A stretch of DNA of 64,000 nucleotides from Pohlia nutans. Lineage: Eukaryota; Streptophyta; Bryopsida; Bryales; Mniaceae. The stretch spans positions 41,073,811 to 41,137,810 of the forward strand of contig CM040085.1 in NCBI GenBank assembly GCA_022496805.1. Reading direction: 5' to 3'. Every line of letters starts with the position of its first letter. Position 1 is the stretch's first letter. Made by a program: the position numbers and the translations under genes. The notes beneath the pieces were generated by a model, which searched no databases, was not told where the DNA came from, and worked only from the letters and a program-made list of their open reading frames with translations. Shown one piece after another: positions 1 to 10,683 of the stretch.

Positions 1-115
1 TAATAAGGAGCTTAAAACGAGCTTAATAAGCTAGATTGTTCTTAGATTCCCTCTAAAATGTACATAATTTATAGATTTCATCACCAAAGAGTCCTTAATT
101 TGGGGTCGTTATACA

Positions 116-523
116 ATGAATGTACCGGCAGGTCGGACAATCCAGCTGGTGAACGAGAGGGAGGAGCGGATCGCAGTGTTCACGAAATCCGTGGAGACGT
201 TGATTTTGAACGCGGCGTTGGGCGTGGGTTCGGAGTTCGCCATCGACATCGCGCCCGGGGTGGACTGGACTGCGGTGCTGGCCATTTGCATCGGCTTGCA
301 CCAAGTGGGCAAGCACTATGCCAAAGACGCGTTCAGCAACTTCATCGAGCAACCAATCCAGGGCGCTGCTGTGGGCTATGCTTTCAATGAGGCTGAGGGA
401 CTCGCCGACGGGAGCATCGAGGTCCCTGATATTCCAGACATCGACATCTCTGATATTCCCGATGAAGCTGGAAGTGCAGTGGAAAGCGTGCTGCAATTTG
501 TAGTCGGGTTGTTTGGGGAGTAG
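116..523 (+). CDS. Unrecognised protein, probably a last exon or a small gene
   Basis: This is an open frame of 135 codons ending in TAG at 521-523. It is clearly more GC-rich than the AT-rich flanks, which is how the real exons of this window look. I do not recognise the family. The middle of the protein (residues about 28-60) is mildly hydrophobic. The C-terminal part is acidic, with a short repeated pattern PDIPDIDISDIPDE. The ATG at 116 gives one possible start. However, AG acceptor-like sites lie just inside the frame (ending near 131 and near 144), so this may equally be the terminal exon of a gene that begins left of the window. No polyadenylation site was pinned down. Transcript data would decide between a short gene and a 3' exon. 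Confidence 0.45.
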   Translation: MNVPAGRTIQLVNEREERIAVFTKSVETLILNAALGVGSEFAIDIAPGVDWTAVLAICIGLHQVGKHYAKDAFSNFIEQPIQGAAVGYAFNEAEGLADGSIEVPDIPDIDISDIPDEAGSAVESVLQFVVGLFGE

Positions 524-668
524 CTAGAGCTTGTTTGTGCACAATATTATACCGTGTTGTAAATTGTTCCAGTACTTTAAACTCTTCCTTTGTTGAAGGT
601 TTTACTTATTCAGATACTTTAATTTCTTTTCCCTTTTACGTATGTTAGTCTTCACAATCTCAAGCTAC

Positions 669-909
669 TTAACCCCTAAAGGACCAAGGATTCATGGTTT
701 CAAAATGACAAATTTTATTGATTTTATTGTGAAAAATGAAATTCAGATGGGGTCAAGTTTAATATCATCGGAATCAGTGAAGAACATTGTATACGTTGGT
801 CAAAACACAAATAAATTTGAACTAAAGGAAGTCCATACAGGACTTGCTCAAAAATGCTAAAAAAATTGCATGAGACCCAATATGGGCTTCTTGGTCCTTT
901 AGGGGTTAA
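669..909. mobile_element. TTAA-flanked miniature element, family A
   Basis: The ends are inverted repeats of about 19 bp including the target: TTAACCCCTAAAGGACCAAG on the left and its complement on the right. The element is 241 bp and lacks coding capacity. It matches copies at 20216, 17920, 26129 and a truncated one at 3935. TTAA with tips starting CCC is typical of the piggyBac superfamily; Kolobok also uses TTAA. The assignment is inferred from the ends only. Confidence 0.8.
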
Positions 910-1102
910 GGTGGCAGGGGCTCCATAAACCAACCGAGTTTCTTCTAACACTTGTATTGCCTTACACTTGAGATGAAATGTTTAGATATGGAACCCAGTC
1001 GATTTGTGGACCAGTTTCAAACATTCTCAACCCAGCTAGTCAGTTAATGAACCGTAGAAGGCAGTCGATCACAATTGAGTGTTGCCTGGAGCCCTGGACT
1101 TA

Positions 1103-1392
1103 GAGCATCTCCACCAGCACTCTGGATATCTCCCTGGTTCATGTCGGTGAACGGCTATGACACTGGATAATGTAACTGGGGCTGTGACCCTCAAAATCAC
1201 TTAACGTTATGTATCGTCTCTTCTTAATTGCACAGATGTCGTGATCACACAATCCATGCATTGTGACTTGTGAGTGGCTTACTTACTATTTTCGGAGTTT
1301 AATGGAGTGATATTGGTGGGGATCTACATGGTATGCTCTGTTCTTTTTGGATGACCTCAGAGTGCAATTCAGAGTTGCTGGCGGAGATGCTC
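1103..1392. mobile_element. Tourist/Harbinger-like miniature element (GAGC family)
   Basis: The tips are GAGCATCTCCACCAGC on the left and the near-complement ending GGAGATGCTC on the right. They are flanked by a TTA target duplication (1100-1102 and 1393-1395). A TTA duplication with GAGCATCTCC ends is a common plant PIF/Harbinger-type signature. Related copies lie at 33174-33443 and in intron 4 of the ascorbate oxidase gene (53298-53600). Confidence 0.75.
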
Positions 1393-1395
1393 TTA

Positions 1396-2543
1396 CCGAC
1401 ATTAGACCACTGTCTTGTTACACGTTACTCATGTGATATCGAGAACATAAATGCAGCTCAATCAACACTACCGGTAGTGAAAAAGGGTACACATTTCTCT
1501 ACGACGTATTTTTCAGGCCTGAAAAGATGTAGGATGCAGCAACAGAAATAATAGGGCAGCAGAGAAATTAAGTTTCCCCAAAAATCTGTGAATCTAACTT
1601 ACCAGAATGGTACTGGGGCATATTGTCAGGACAGTGGGCTCAGAAAAACTGACAAAAATCTTCACCATGCTGTCCGTCTAACTTAAACGCACCCCCCAAT
1701 GAAGGTACCCGATCACTGCCCTTCAGGTGGAGTGCTGCAGAATTAAGGCTGTGGAGGTTTTGAGTACCTGTGTCAGCCAGCCACTGTCAAAATTCTGAAA
1801 AATTCCGTATAGTGGCAGATGGTTGTAGTACTCGACATCTGCGTACACAGACATTCAAGGCCATCAGATGCCTCTACTGTACAAAAAGCGCACTGTGCAA
1901 AGTTGCCTTCGTGGTGAGGTTACCCTTGAAGTGATGGTGCTGTCTCTGGTTGGATGAGACGTCATTGTTATTTCAAAGCAGTGGAGAAATGGAGTTCGTG
2001 ATTCAGTAGGTATGCAGATTCAATCACCAGTTGCCTTGTGGGGTCAACTAATTGAAATTCAGGGGTATTATTATTGTAAGGTGATGCTGGCTTTTCCTGC
2101 ATTGTTTTTTTCGTTGTCACTGATGCACCACCTTTGTGACCTGAACTGCATTCTTTGGGCTCCACTCTCTTGTTTAGAAAAGGGAACACATTCATGTATC
2201 TAGTCACCTGATTTTGCAAGCAATCTTATTACTAACCACAGCAGTCGAAGAGGTGCAAGAGTAAACCGTCACCCGGACTCAAGACGAAAGGATAAAAAGG
2301 AAAAGTATAAACTGATGAAATTAGAGTACAAAATGATGACATTGTCCGCTTGCGGAAAACTGGGCCGGGCATGATATCACGCACTATCTTCTATGAATAT
2401 AATCCCAGTAAGTTAAACCAAAAAATGTATAAAATGCAACACAACTAGTCTAACATAACTATCTCTCGGATTCTATGATAGTGCAAGACCCCCCATCTTA
2501 ACTGTGTACAAGAACTAGTTCAAATAATGAGCCCAAATAATGT
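1396..2543. other. Intergenic, nothing recognised
   Basis: No coding frame, RNA gene or clear repeat was recognised between the GAGC element and the GH9 stop codon. The last few hundred bases must include the 3' untranslated region of the minus-strand endoglucanase. Confidence 0.5.
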
Positions 2544-5500
2544 TTAAATCCATGATTTGAGGATAGGATTGGTGCCAGAAACGGAGAGACCAGCAGAGAG
2601 GCCGAAGAAAGAGGCGCTGTTGTAAACAGACGCTTCGTTCTGTTGAATGTTTGTTCGGTCGTCCGTGTAAGTCTCGTTCAGGGCAGGACCACCGACAACA
2701 GCACCGTAGGCGATGTTGGGATTGGGATCTGGGGAATTGTACCAGGAGAAGCTGGCATTGCAATCCAATATAATAGAATTGACGGGAATCGAGGCTCCTC
2801 TGTGGTGCAGAAACTTGGGGTACTTGGTGCCATAGCCCACCATGTAGCTCTGTGACAACGGATTGTTGCCTAGAACATAACTTGCCTGCAGTCCACAAAA
2901 CAACAGGGAGGTGTCACACAGTTTTTACCCTAAACCCTAAACCTCCATAATATGACGATATTATTGTTTCAAGCAACAGATGTGACAAGTCATTTCTGTG
3001 ACTAATCCATGCCTGCCACCTTGAAGTTAGGGCTTCCCAAACATGTCATAATAGAGAGGGACAACTGTATCAGGAGGAAAGTTCATGCTTGTACAACACG
3101 AGAGCATTAGGATCACCATATATATTTGTGAAATAATGCATCATTTTGCAGGCGCCAGGAATTTAAAGGTAAGATGTTTCCTTCCAACAAAGGCAGGACA
3201 CATCATAACATTCTAGAGCATCCTCTGAATTGGAGTGAAAAGGAATCCCTAAAAAAGTTGAGAAAGTGAGCTCCTCAATGTGAGAATATGTCAGACTTGA
3301 TTTTGCTCAAATTTGGCTCTAAATAACTCGTAGTTGGCGTTGTTCTCAAAAGGTGATATGCCACTACTACTCAAGAATGTTATGATAAGATTGCAGCCAA
3401 TGGAAATATTTATTCAGTTTTTTTCTTAATAAAAAAATAAAGATGGAGACGATTAATGCGCAGAAGGAATGGAACGAAGAACACACCTGAGTCGTTGCGA
3501 AAGCTTTCAGCTGGGCAGCAGTGAAGGTTTTTCCTGAACAGCTGAGTGATTGCTTGGCAGTGCCCAGGTAATCGCTGTAAAAGGAAGCCAGGAGAGCAGA
3601 ATTGATGCCTTGTTGTAATGAAGACCAATCTTGTACCCATAACAGCCCACCTGCAGCATCACCGCACAATTCAAGTGAGTCTCCGTTTCAATACTTAATT
3701 AGATCGTTCTAGTAAAGGCAGAGAATATTATGGCACTATCTATGTGTCTATTTACCTTTAGTGCGATCTGGAGTAGCCGATGGCGAATTCGGCAAAAATG
3801 CACACATCAGTCCATCAGCTGTTGATTTGTAATCTCTCAAGCCCGTACTCACAGTGTTCATAGCGTTTGAAGGTGGATTCAGCATCTGAAGCCTTGCCAG
3901 CAGCACCTGCAACCGCACAAAAAGAGCTTATAAGTTAACCCCTAAAGTACCAAGAAGTTCTGACCTTTCATGTTTTGTTTAGGTCCTATGTGGACTTCTT
4001 TTTGTTCAAGTTTATTTGTTGTTTGACCAACACATGCAATGTCCTTCACTGATTCCAGTGATATAAAATTTAGTCCTATATGAATTATAGTGTTCATAAT
4101 ATGATCAAATGAATTTGTCATTTTGAATCCATGAATCCTTGGTTCAAACTCACAATGCTTCAGAAGAACACAACAGTTTGTTTTCCTAAATTATAACATC
4201 ACATCTCCAACACAAGTTGCTCTATCACATACCCCAAAAACAAATTCCTCCACATCAATGAGCAACTACTGATATCTAGAAAAAGCTAAGCTCTGAAAAT
4301 AACAAAGCTTCTATACACAAGTGATATCCAATTAGTCTTCGTAATGAATTCGTTACGTACCTGGACTGCTGGAAGTTTGCTATCCCAGCTGAACCAAGAG
4401 GGGAAAACGCCCCATTGTGCAAAGTTCTGTCCATCCACGCCGGTAACGAAAGCCAGGTAGTCATTGTTTCCTGTTGCATAATACAGCCAAGCAGCCCCCC
4501 ACAGAAGCTCATCTCCGAAGCCCGTGGAGTTGTAGTAAGCTTGCACGTCGGGCATGGACACAATGTACGACTGCCTGTAGGTGTTACTAAAGTTGAATAA
4601 TTGCTCGGCATGCGAGACAAGCAGGTCTGCATACGTTGCATTCTCAGCACGAAACACCATGGATGCTGCTGCCATAGCCGCCGCAGTCTCTGCTGCAACT
4701 TCCGAACCTGGAAATGTTGCGTTCAGCATGAGAGATGGCCTTGCCATGTTGTCATTTTCAGGCCTCAACCAGCACCCGTGATCCAACACTGGATCTCCAA
4801 CCTGAATTCCAAAAATGCAAAATAAATACAACGTTATGTCAGCAATGCAAACATAATGCTACTTAACAACACAGACGTGTCAAATCTACTTTGGTTAAGA
4901 AACAGAGGCTTACAACTCATAATGCAGCGTTCAATGTGAGCACACTCTTGATTCAGGAGCACAACTTAACATTACGTTTTGGCTCTCGAAGGTTATACTA
5001 AACCAATATTTAGTATCACAGTTCTGGCTTTTTAATGAATAGAAAAAAACCAGAGTTATACAAACGGTGGGCTTTGAATGAGACCTGGAAGAAAAGCTCA
5101 TCGGCAGAAGGGTGAGCTTTGATGAGGTAGTCTGTGACCCACTTGATTGACGCTTTGGCAGATGTCAACTGACCAGCTGTTTGCATTGCCGCGCCATATT
5201 CAAGCACGCTCCAAGAGAGGATAGTGCCAGTGAAGGCCAAGGGGAAGCCGAACTTCATAGCGTCCCCTGCATCGTATAAACCGCCGCTCAAATCCACTCC
5301 CACGTCACTCCCATCCTTGAGGTTCGAGTCCCCCCTCCACGAGATAGGAAAGTTCGCTGGTAGCTTTCCAGCTACACATCAAACACAGACAGAAATCAGC
5401 CTTTGGTAACCCAAACCAATGCTAAACATAACTATTACTATAACTGAAGCTCAACAGAACCATCACTGAACTGCTGTAGATAACGTGTGTTCGCATATCC

Positions 5501-6103
5501 ACGAATCACTCTTCCAAAAATAGACACATTCTACAAAAATGGCAAAGTTACATAAGCATTGAACTCGCTCCATTTCATAAGAGCAGAGATGAAAAGGTTA
5601 CACTGATTTATTTCCCTCGAAATGGAATACTATCCGAAGAGCGCCCTATGAAGAGAAGAACAGAACCATCACTGGGCTACTGTAGATAACGTGTGTTCGC
5701 ATATCCACAAATCAAGTAGAGACATTCTACAAAAATGACAAAGCTACAAAAGCACTGAACTCAACAAAATGGCTCCATTTTCTTTGAGAAAAAAGTGCAG
5801 AGATGAAAGGTTACACTGATTTATTTCCCTCGAAATGGACGACTATCTTGGTGAGATCTCATTGCGCTCTATGAAGAGAAGGAAGATCGACTTACATTTC
5901 TGGATATCAAGGAACGTGAGGGCAAACTGCATAGACTGCGTGTAGTTGCCAGCGAAGTTGGAAGGCGTGTTGCCGCTGCTAGAGGAGCTTTTCTTGTTCT
6001 TGATCACCACCACCGCCACCACAATAGCGGCCGCTACAATGGCGATGACGATGATACATGCAATCCAGTTGCAACCCCGAGACTTCTTGTATGCCACCCC
6101 CAT
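2544..6103 (-). CDS. Membrane-anchored GH9 endo-1,4-beta-glucanase (cellulase)
   Basis: It hydrolyses beta-1,4-glucan in or at the cell wall. The exons (minus strand) are 6103-5896, 5371-5085, 4801-4361, 3906-3756, 3650-3487 and 2885-2544. All introns are GT-AG, the phases agree, and the model gives 530 aa. Residues 13-34 are a continuous hydrophobic segment preceded by Lys/Arg and followed by KNKKSSSSS. This suggests a type II membrane anchor rather than a cleaved signal peptide. The GH9 domain starts near residue 70 (SGKLPANFPISWRGDS) and carries the DAGD catalytic aspartates at 103-106. The HHRGAS signature is at 444-449, and the C-terminal DDR...NE block has acid Glu501. There is no CBM49 tail. 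The membrane anchor recalls KORRIGAN-type GH9A, but its cytosolic tail is very short. Intron 3 holds a truncated TTAA element, and intron 1 a 206 bp tandem duplication. Confidence 0.93.
2928..2943 (+). repeat. Telo-box-like motif in GH9 intron 5
   Basis: Two CCCTAAA units in a row match the plant telomere repeat (telo-box AAACCCTAA). It lies just inside intron 5, near the last exon's acceptor. It may be chance, or the telo-box motif found near many plant genes. Confidence 0.45.
3935..4146. mobile_element. Truncated TTAA-flanked element, family A, in GH9 intron 3
   Basis: The left end TTAACCCCTAAAGTACCAAG is intact. The interior aligns in reverse orientation with the copy at 669. The sequence runs to the ATCCTTGG that normally precedes the opposite tip, then loses similarity, so the other TTAA end is missing. 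It sits wholly within the intron between exons 3 and 4. Confidence 0.65.
5453..5880. repeat. Tandem duplication (about 206 bp) in GH9 intron 1
   Basis: Two successive units start with AACAGAACCATCACTG at 5453 and 5659. They share long stretches, including a GTGTGTTCGCATATCCAC block and a TTTATTTCCCTCGAAATGGA block. The copies have diverged by small indels and substitutions. The second copy runs to about 20 bp from the exon 1 donor. Confidence 0.8.
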
Positions 6104-6861
6104 CTCTGCCGATTCTCAATCACAAAACCAAACTATGAAGCTCTAGAGAAGCCCTGTTGCACTTGCTCGGGCTCTGGACATGGCCACCTCCAAAAACCAA
6201 TTGGTGTAAAAACCAGATCTCTACCTACATTGTCACATAAACCTCAAACCCAAACGTTCAAGTTCTCGTGCCGAATGAAGAAAAAGGACTTTTTCTTAGA
6301 AAGAAGAAAGACGAGGGGCCGGCCCACTGTTGGAGACCGCGTGACCCAAGACTTTAATAAAAGAGGTGACCGTGCACACAATAAAAAGGCTATTCTAATG
6401 AATCGCTAGCTCCGAAATGAATCGATGAGGCTTGTGAGTGAGCCCCACAGGCAATGCGCAAAGGCCAGATGATTCCAAAGCTTTCAAAAGCACGTCTTCA
6501 AGCAAGTAAGCAAGCAAACCGCCTGGCGCACAGATCGCCTCGAAGAATGGGCTCAGTCCAAATCTCTGTCACTGCAGAATGCGGCCATCTTCGTCTCCGC
6601 CATCGATATGAGTAGCTATCATCACCGTCCTGATGCGCAGTCTGCCGCTGCAGAGAGACTGAACATACAAAGGACCCACAGCCTCTCAAAGCTTTCCACT
6701 TTTTGGGGGTATAAGAAGAGAAAAATTTACCCTCCGTTGCAACTTGCAAGCGCGTAGAAAGTCCGACTTGCACTGAAAAACGGCCTGAATTTGAGCACAG
6801 AAACTCCTTTTCTTTTCAAGGTTATGTTTTTTACTCTTAGCTAAACTGCCTCCTCAGCTCA
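6104..6861 (-). promoter_or_regulatory. GH9 upstream region, elements not resolved
   Basis: This stretch lies between the GH9 start codon and the Harbinger insertion. It must contain the 5' leader and proximal promoter, but I could not place a convincing TATA box or transcription start. The Harbinger element is inserted 758 bp upstream of the ATG. Confidence 0.4.
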
Positions 6862-7435
6862 GGGCTTGTTTACACCAAGGAAGTTTGGGTTGGAGCCCAA
6901 AGAGGTGGAGGGCTTTGATTGGAAGGTAGGCATGGTACCTCGCTTTTGGGTTTACACCAAATCAAAGTTGGGTTGTAGCTCAAATTTTTTTCAGTGGATG
7001 AAAATCCTTGCTGGAATCCTAGTTGGCCGAAATGAATAGTGATTTCCTGGACCTACGGGTAGTTTTTGTTGGGAAGGTCTCGGAGGTACCCAACCCCGAA
7101 TTCCAGGAGGAAATTCAGGGATTTTTTTTTCGGTCATTCATATATATTTGTTTATTGATTGTTTCTAGGATGTTTTTGGCCTGATTTTTTTTTGAGGATT
7201 TTTTTGTTTGCACTATTACCGTTAGGTGGAAGTTACCGTTTACTACCATAGGTAGAAATTACCGTAGGAAGTGCAACGTCTCATTCTTTTGGAGCTTAAA
7301 ATACAATTTTTTTTTTGGAGTTTGTAATTGTTGATTGAAAAGGAGAAGGCATTTGCTCACTTCTTCACCTCTTTAGATTGCTTGTGTATTGTGGTTGTTG
7401 TGTTTTTCTCATTTTTTTTTCTAATTAGTTGTGCA

Positions 7436-8944
7436 ATGGAAGGGGGGTATGCTCAAGTTGTTGAGTCAAGTGAGCCTCAAATTTATAGTCAGAATTCAGC
7501 TTGGATGATGAGCTCCTCTTCTATTCCTCAATTTCAGACCCACGGTCCATCATTGAAAGTTCCAAGTGCATTTCAAAATGTGGGCAATAGTTTCTCTCAA
7601 TCTCCGTATGTTAGATTGCCGTATAGTGACAATGAGGTGCAAGAAGTTGGATATCAACCTCCATCTCAAATTTCTTCACACAATCAACAATTTTTACAGT
7701 CTTCCAATTTTTTGCAGCCACCATTTTTCTCACAGCCCAAGGTTTTTAGGGATGTTGGCAAGAGTGTATTGCTAGAAGTGAAGAAGGAAGGAGAATCGAA
7801 GGTTGTTCCTAAGAAGCGAGGTAGAGGTCCAACAAAGTCCAAAGGAGGGGAGAAGGAAGCAAAGAAGAGCAAGAAATTTGAAGAGAAGGCATGTTTTGAA
7901 GAAGGTGAGAAGGATGACAATGATGAGAGCTTACACTGGAAAGATGAAGAAGTAGAGACATTGATTGCTGTGCGTGGAGAATTGGCCCAAGAATTTTCGA
8001 AAGCAGCCAAAAAACAAGGTATGTGCTCAATTTATAGATTACAGCTTCAATATTTAGAAATATTGATGATTTTTTTACTTAGTGCAAAATGTTTGTCCAA
8101 AACCGAGGTGCCTTTTGGTGCCTTTGCCTTTGCCTAACGGGCTGAAAAGGGCCAATTGGGCCCCGTATGAGGCCCCCCCTTTCCCCCCCATTAAATCTTT
8201 AGACTAGTCGCGGCTTGGGCAAAAGCAAGCCACCGTCCGGGTTTGAACCGGGGACCTCTTGCCTCCAAGTGGGCACCCAAGGTTCATCCACCTAACTCAA
8301 TACTCTTCTCACATCCCAATGTACAATCAATGCATAATTCCATTCTTATTTGATTTTTCAGTGAGGTTGTATGTGCTGGAATGTAAATTTCATTGCCACT
8401 TAGAGGCCTTTAGAGTGTTCTTTTCTTGTTTTTTCATCTTTCAAATGTTTATGAAGTATGTGTGTTATTCAATAAGCATTCTAAACATGTGGTGAATGTA
8501 AATTTTGAAGGTCAAAATGCATGGTTGAAGGTTGAAGCTCGTATGGCAGCATCAATTCGAGGATGTTCTCGAACCGCTATAGCTTGCAAGAAGAAATACG
8601 GAGGTATTCTCACCCAATACAGGAATGATAAGCGGCATGATGAGGTTTCAGGCAATGACCGCCATGAGCATTCTAAATGGTTTGAACAAATGGATTTGTG
8701 GAATGGAACAAGAGCAAGCGTAAGTAACCAAATTCCAGCAAGTGCTCAAGAGAGTATTCAAGAGTCACCTACATCTGAGAAATCTGTTCAAATAGGTGAA
8801 AAAAAAACCAAGGCAGATAGACTAGAAGGATTTCTAGAATCCGTAGTGAAAAATAGCACAGACATGATTGAGAGCTTCAAATCTACTTCTACATTGCTTA
8901 GTATGATGGAAGCTCACATGGCAGCTTTAGTAAATAAATTCTAA
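7436..8944 (+). CDS. Harbinger ORF1: Myb/trihelix-like DNA-binding protein
   Basis: In Harbinger elements this partner protein binds the transposon ends and carries the transposase into the nucleus. Exon 1 is 7436-8018 and exon 2 8511-8944. The donor is GTATGT, the acceptor reads TTTTGAAG, and the splice restores the frame to give 338 aa. The spliced domain begins LHWKDEEVETLIAVRGEL, continues across the junction as KKQGQNAWLKVEARM, and ends HSKWFEQMDLW. This is the usual three-helix arrangement with spaced Trp residues. A basic stretch before it (about residues 118-150, with KKRGRGPTKSK) looks like a nuclear localisation signal. The N-terminus is rich in Ser/Gln. I chose the ATG at 7436 because the in-frame extension upstream is hydrophobic and repetitive, unlike the family. 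The intron carries a tRNA-like insertion. Confidence 0.8.
8120..8310 (-). mobile_element. Possible tRNA-derived SINE fragment in the ORF1 intron
   Basis: Read on the minus strand, the segment contains AAGAGGTCCCCGGTTCAAAC, a good RNA polymerase III B box (GGTTCAAAC). Upstream it has the phrase GGGTGCCCACTTGGAGGC seen in plant tRNA-derived SINEs. It is much more GC-rich than the rest of the intron. Boundaries and target duplication were not identified, and the A box is weak. Confidence 0.4.
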
Positions 8945-8949
8945 GACTA

Positions 8950-10407
8950 TTACATACTCATATCACTATCCGTATCATCAAAAACAATTGTAGAATTTTT
9001 TTGCAAGTGATATTTCCATAGGGCTTTGGCTATGGACACATGTGAATCAGTTGCTTCTTGAAGTAAAATGGATTCTTCTTCATCTTCTTTGATCAAAAAA
9101 AGGTTTTCAGCCTCTCCATAATCCTCTTCCGCAATTGTAATTGGTTCTTTTCTTCCAATTCCTATCCTTCTTCTCACTTCAGCAATTGCAGTCCTCTCTC
9201 CCCTCAATTCTTGTCCAGCTGCTATTTGTCCTTCAATTTCTCTTCTTTCCAAATCTTCTTCAGCAACTTTGATCCATTCCCGATCAAACACATCTGCCGA
9301 GATAATGCAAATATTGTGTAAAATAATACAACTAGCAACCACGTCCGGCACATATTTCAATGGACATTCCATACGCTTCATAATGATCCTCCACCTACAC
9401 TTCAAAATTCCAAAAGCTCGCTCCACGCACATACGAGTAGAACTTTGAATGAAGTTCCAATGCGCTTTATATGCCGGAAGAGAAACATCCACTCCTCCTT
9501 TGAAAGGACAATAAATCCATGGCCTTACAGGATAAGCGGCATCTCCAATCAGCTTGTAAGGTAGTAATTTTCCCTCAATGCATTTTCTACCCACTTTTGT
9601 AAGTTTAAAAACTGTACAATCATGCATGCTCCCGGCCCATCCAAACTCATAGTCCCAAAAAATGCAATTTGTATCAACTATGCCTTGCAACAATGCAGAG
9701 TGAAAAGATTTCCGACAATAATAATCTTCACCCCCATTTACTGGTGCTATAATTGGTATATGAGATCCATCTATAGCTCCCACTACATATGGAATGCCAT
9801 GTAATGCTTCAAAGTCCTTTGCTAATTCCCGAAATTTATATTCACTTGGAAACGTCACAAATTTCTTTTGAAGATGTAATCTCACCATTCTACAAAAGTC
9901 CCTTACTATCTTTGAAACAGTGCTTTTGGCTACTCCAAATAAATCACCAACAATTTGCAATCCATTTCCACTTCCAAGCCTCACCAATGACATTGCCACT
10001 CTTCTCTCTACTGTAATAGAATTTCTATAATTTGTATCTTGTTTCCTCAAAAAAGGACCCAATTCCTCACAAAGATATTGAAAGGTAGCATGTGAAACTC
10101 TAGTTCTTTCCCGAAACATTAACTCCGTGTAAGAGCCCATCAAATGTCTGTCACAAAATCCCTCTTGCCTATCAATGCTCCACACACCTCTCTCTTTTCT
10201 ATTCCACAAGCCACACAAAGTCACAACCAAAGCTGAATTTTGCAATTCAAAGCCCAAAATGAGGGCTTGCATGCTCAAAACATGTTGAATCAACATATAA
10301 AAGCACCAATACATAGCTAGTACCACTAGAGCTCGTTCTCTTCTTTCCATGATGCCAAAAATCATCATAAACGGCCAAAATTTGAGAGAGATTGAACAAA
10401 ACAGCAC
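8950..10407 (-). CDS. PIF/Harbinger DDE transposase (HARBI1-like nuclease)
   Basis: It cuts and rejoins the element ends at TTA-like targets. The frame is a single exon of 485 codons with no interruption. A helix-turn-helix region (GDLFGVAKSTVSKIVRDF, residues about 154-171) precedes the nuclease core. The catalytic triad can be read as Asp213 in GAIDGSHIP, Asp263 in GSMHDCTVF and Glu329 in CVERAFGILKCRW. The conserved IGDAAYP lies between the last two. The first 19 residues are hydrophobic and atypical, so the true start may be the Met at residue 20 (MERRERA). The C-terminus is acidic. With the adjacent Myb-like gene it makes a complete transposition system, and the preserved reading frame suggests recent activity. 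Confidence 0.93.
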   Translation of the reverse strand: MLFCSISLKFWPFMMIFGIMERRERALVVLAMYWCFYMLIQHVLSMQALILGFELQNSALVVTLCGLWNRKERGVWSIDRQEGFCDRHLMGSYTELMFRERTRVSHATFQYLCEELGPFLRKQDTNYRNSITVERRVAMSLVRLGSGNGLQIVGDLFGVAKSTVSKIVRDFCRMVRLHLQKKFVTFPSEYKFRELAKDFEALHGIPYVVGAIDGSHIPIIAPVNGGEDYYCRKSFHSALLQGIVDTNCIFWDYEFGWAGSMHDCTVFKLTKVGRKCIEGKLLPYKLIGDAAYPVRPWIYCPFKGGVDVSLPAYKAHWNFIQSSTRMCVERAFGILKCRWRIIMKRMECPLKYVPDVVASCIILHNICIISADVFDREWIKVAEEDLERREIEGQIAAGQELRGERTAIAEVRRRIGIGRKEPITIAEEDYGEAENLFLIKEDEEESILLQEATDSHVSIAKALWKYHLQKNSTIVFDDTDSDMSM

Positions 10408-10683
10408 TCAAAGATGTAGGGCAGCATTGACTACAAAAGATTCTATGAGTATGGGGTAAATTAAAAAAAACTTCTATGGATAACTCTACTTTAAAAATTC
10501 AGCCCAAGTGCACAATGGGCCATGACTCAACTCTCTTGGTTTACACCAAATGTTTGGGCCACTACCTACTTATAAGTCCCTTGTTTCAAGCATGGTACCC
10601 CACTTACAATGGTCTCATCCCTTGAACAAAGTACCACTTGTGTTCATGGGTTGGAGCCCAAGTTTTTTGGTGTAAACAGGCCC

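Larger units (their letters stand above)
6862..10683. mobile_element. Apparently complete PIF/Harbinger DNA transposon
   Basis: The 3822 bp element has imperfect inverted ends, GGGCTTGTTTACACCAAGGA on the left and the complement of GGGCCTGTTTACACCAAAAA on the right. It is flanked by a TCA target duplication (6859-6861 and 10684-10686). It carries both genes expected of an autonomous member, a Myb/trihelix-like protein on plus and a DDE transposase on minus. They are convergent, with 5 bp between the stop codons. Neither frame shows a stop or frameshift. The sub-terminal regions on both sides also share GGGTTGGAGCCCAA. Non-autonomous elements with Harbinger-type ends lie at 26949, 37786, 55825 and 60093. 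Confidence 0.88.

Noticed and set aside
6498..6773. 91-codon open frame on minus strand upstream of GH9
   Set aside because: It lies in the GH9 upstream region and has no domain. It is more likely leader or promoter sequence.
7684..8010. 108-codon open frame on minus strand in the Harbinger element
   Set aside because: It is antisense to ORF1 exon 1, where lysine/serine-rich codons leave the opposite strand open.
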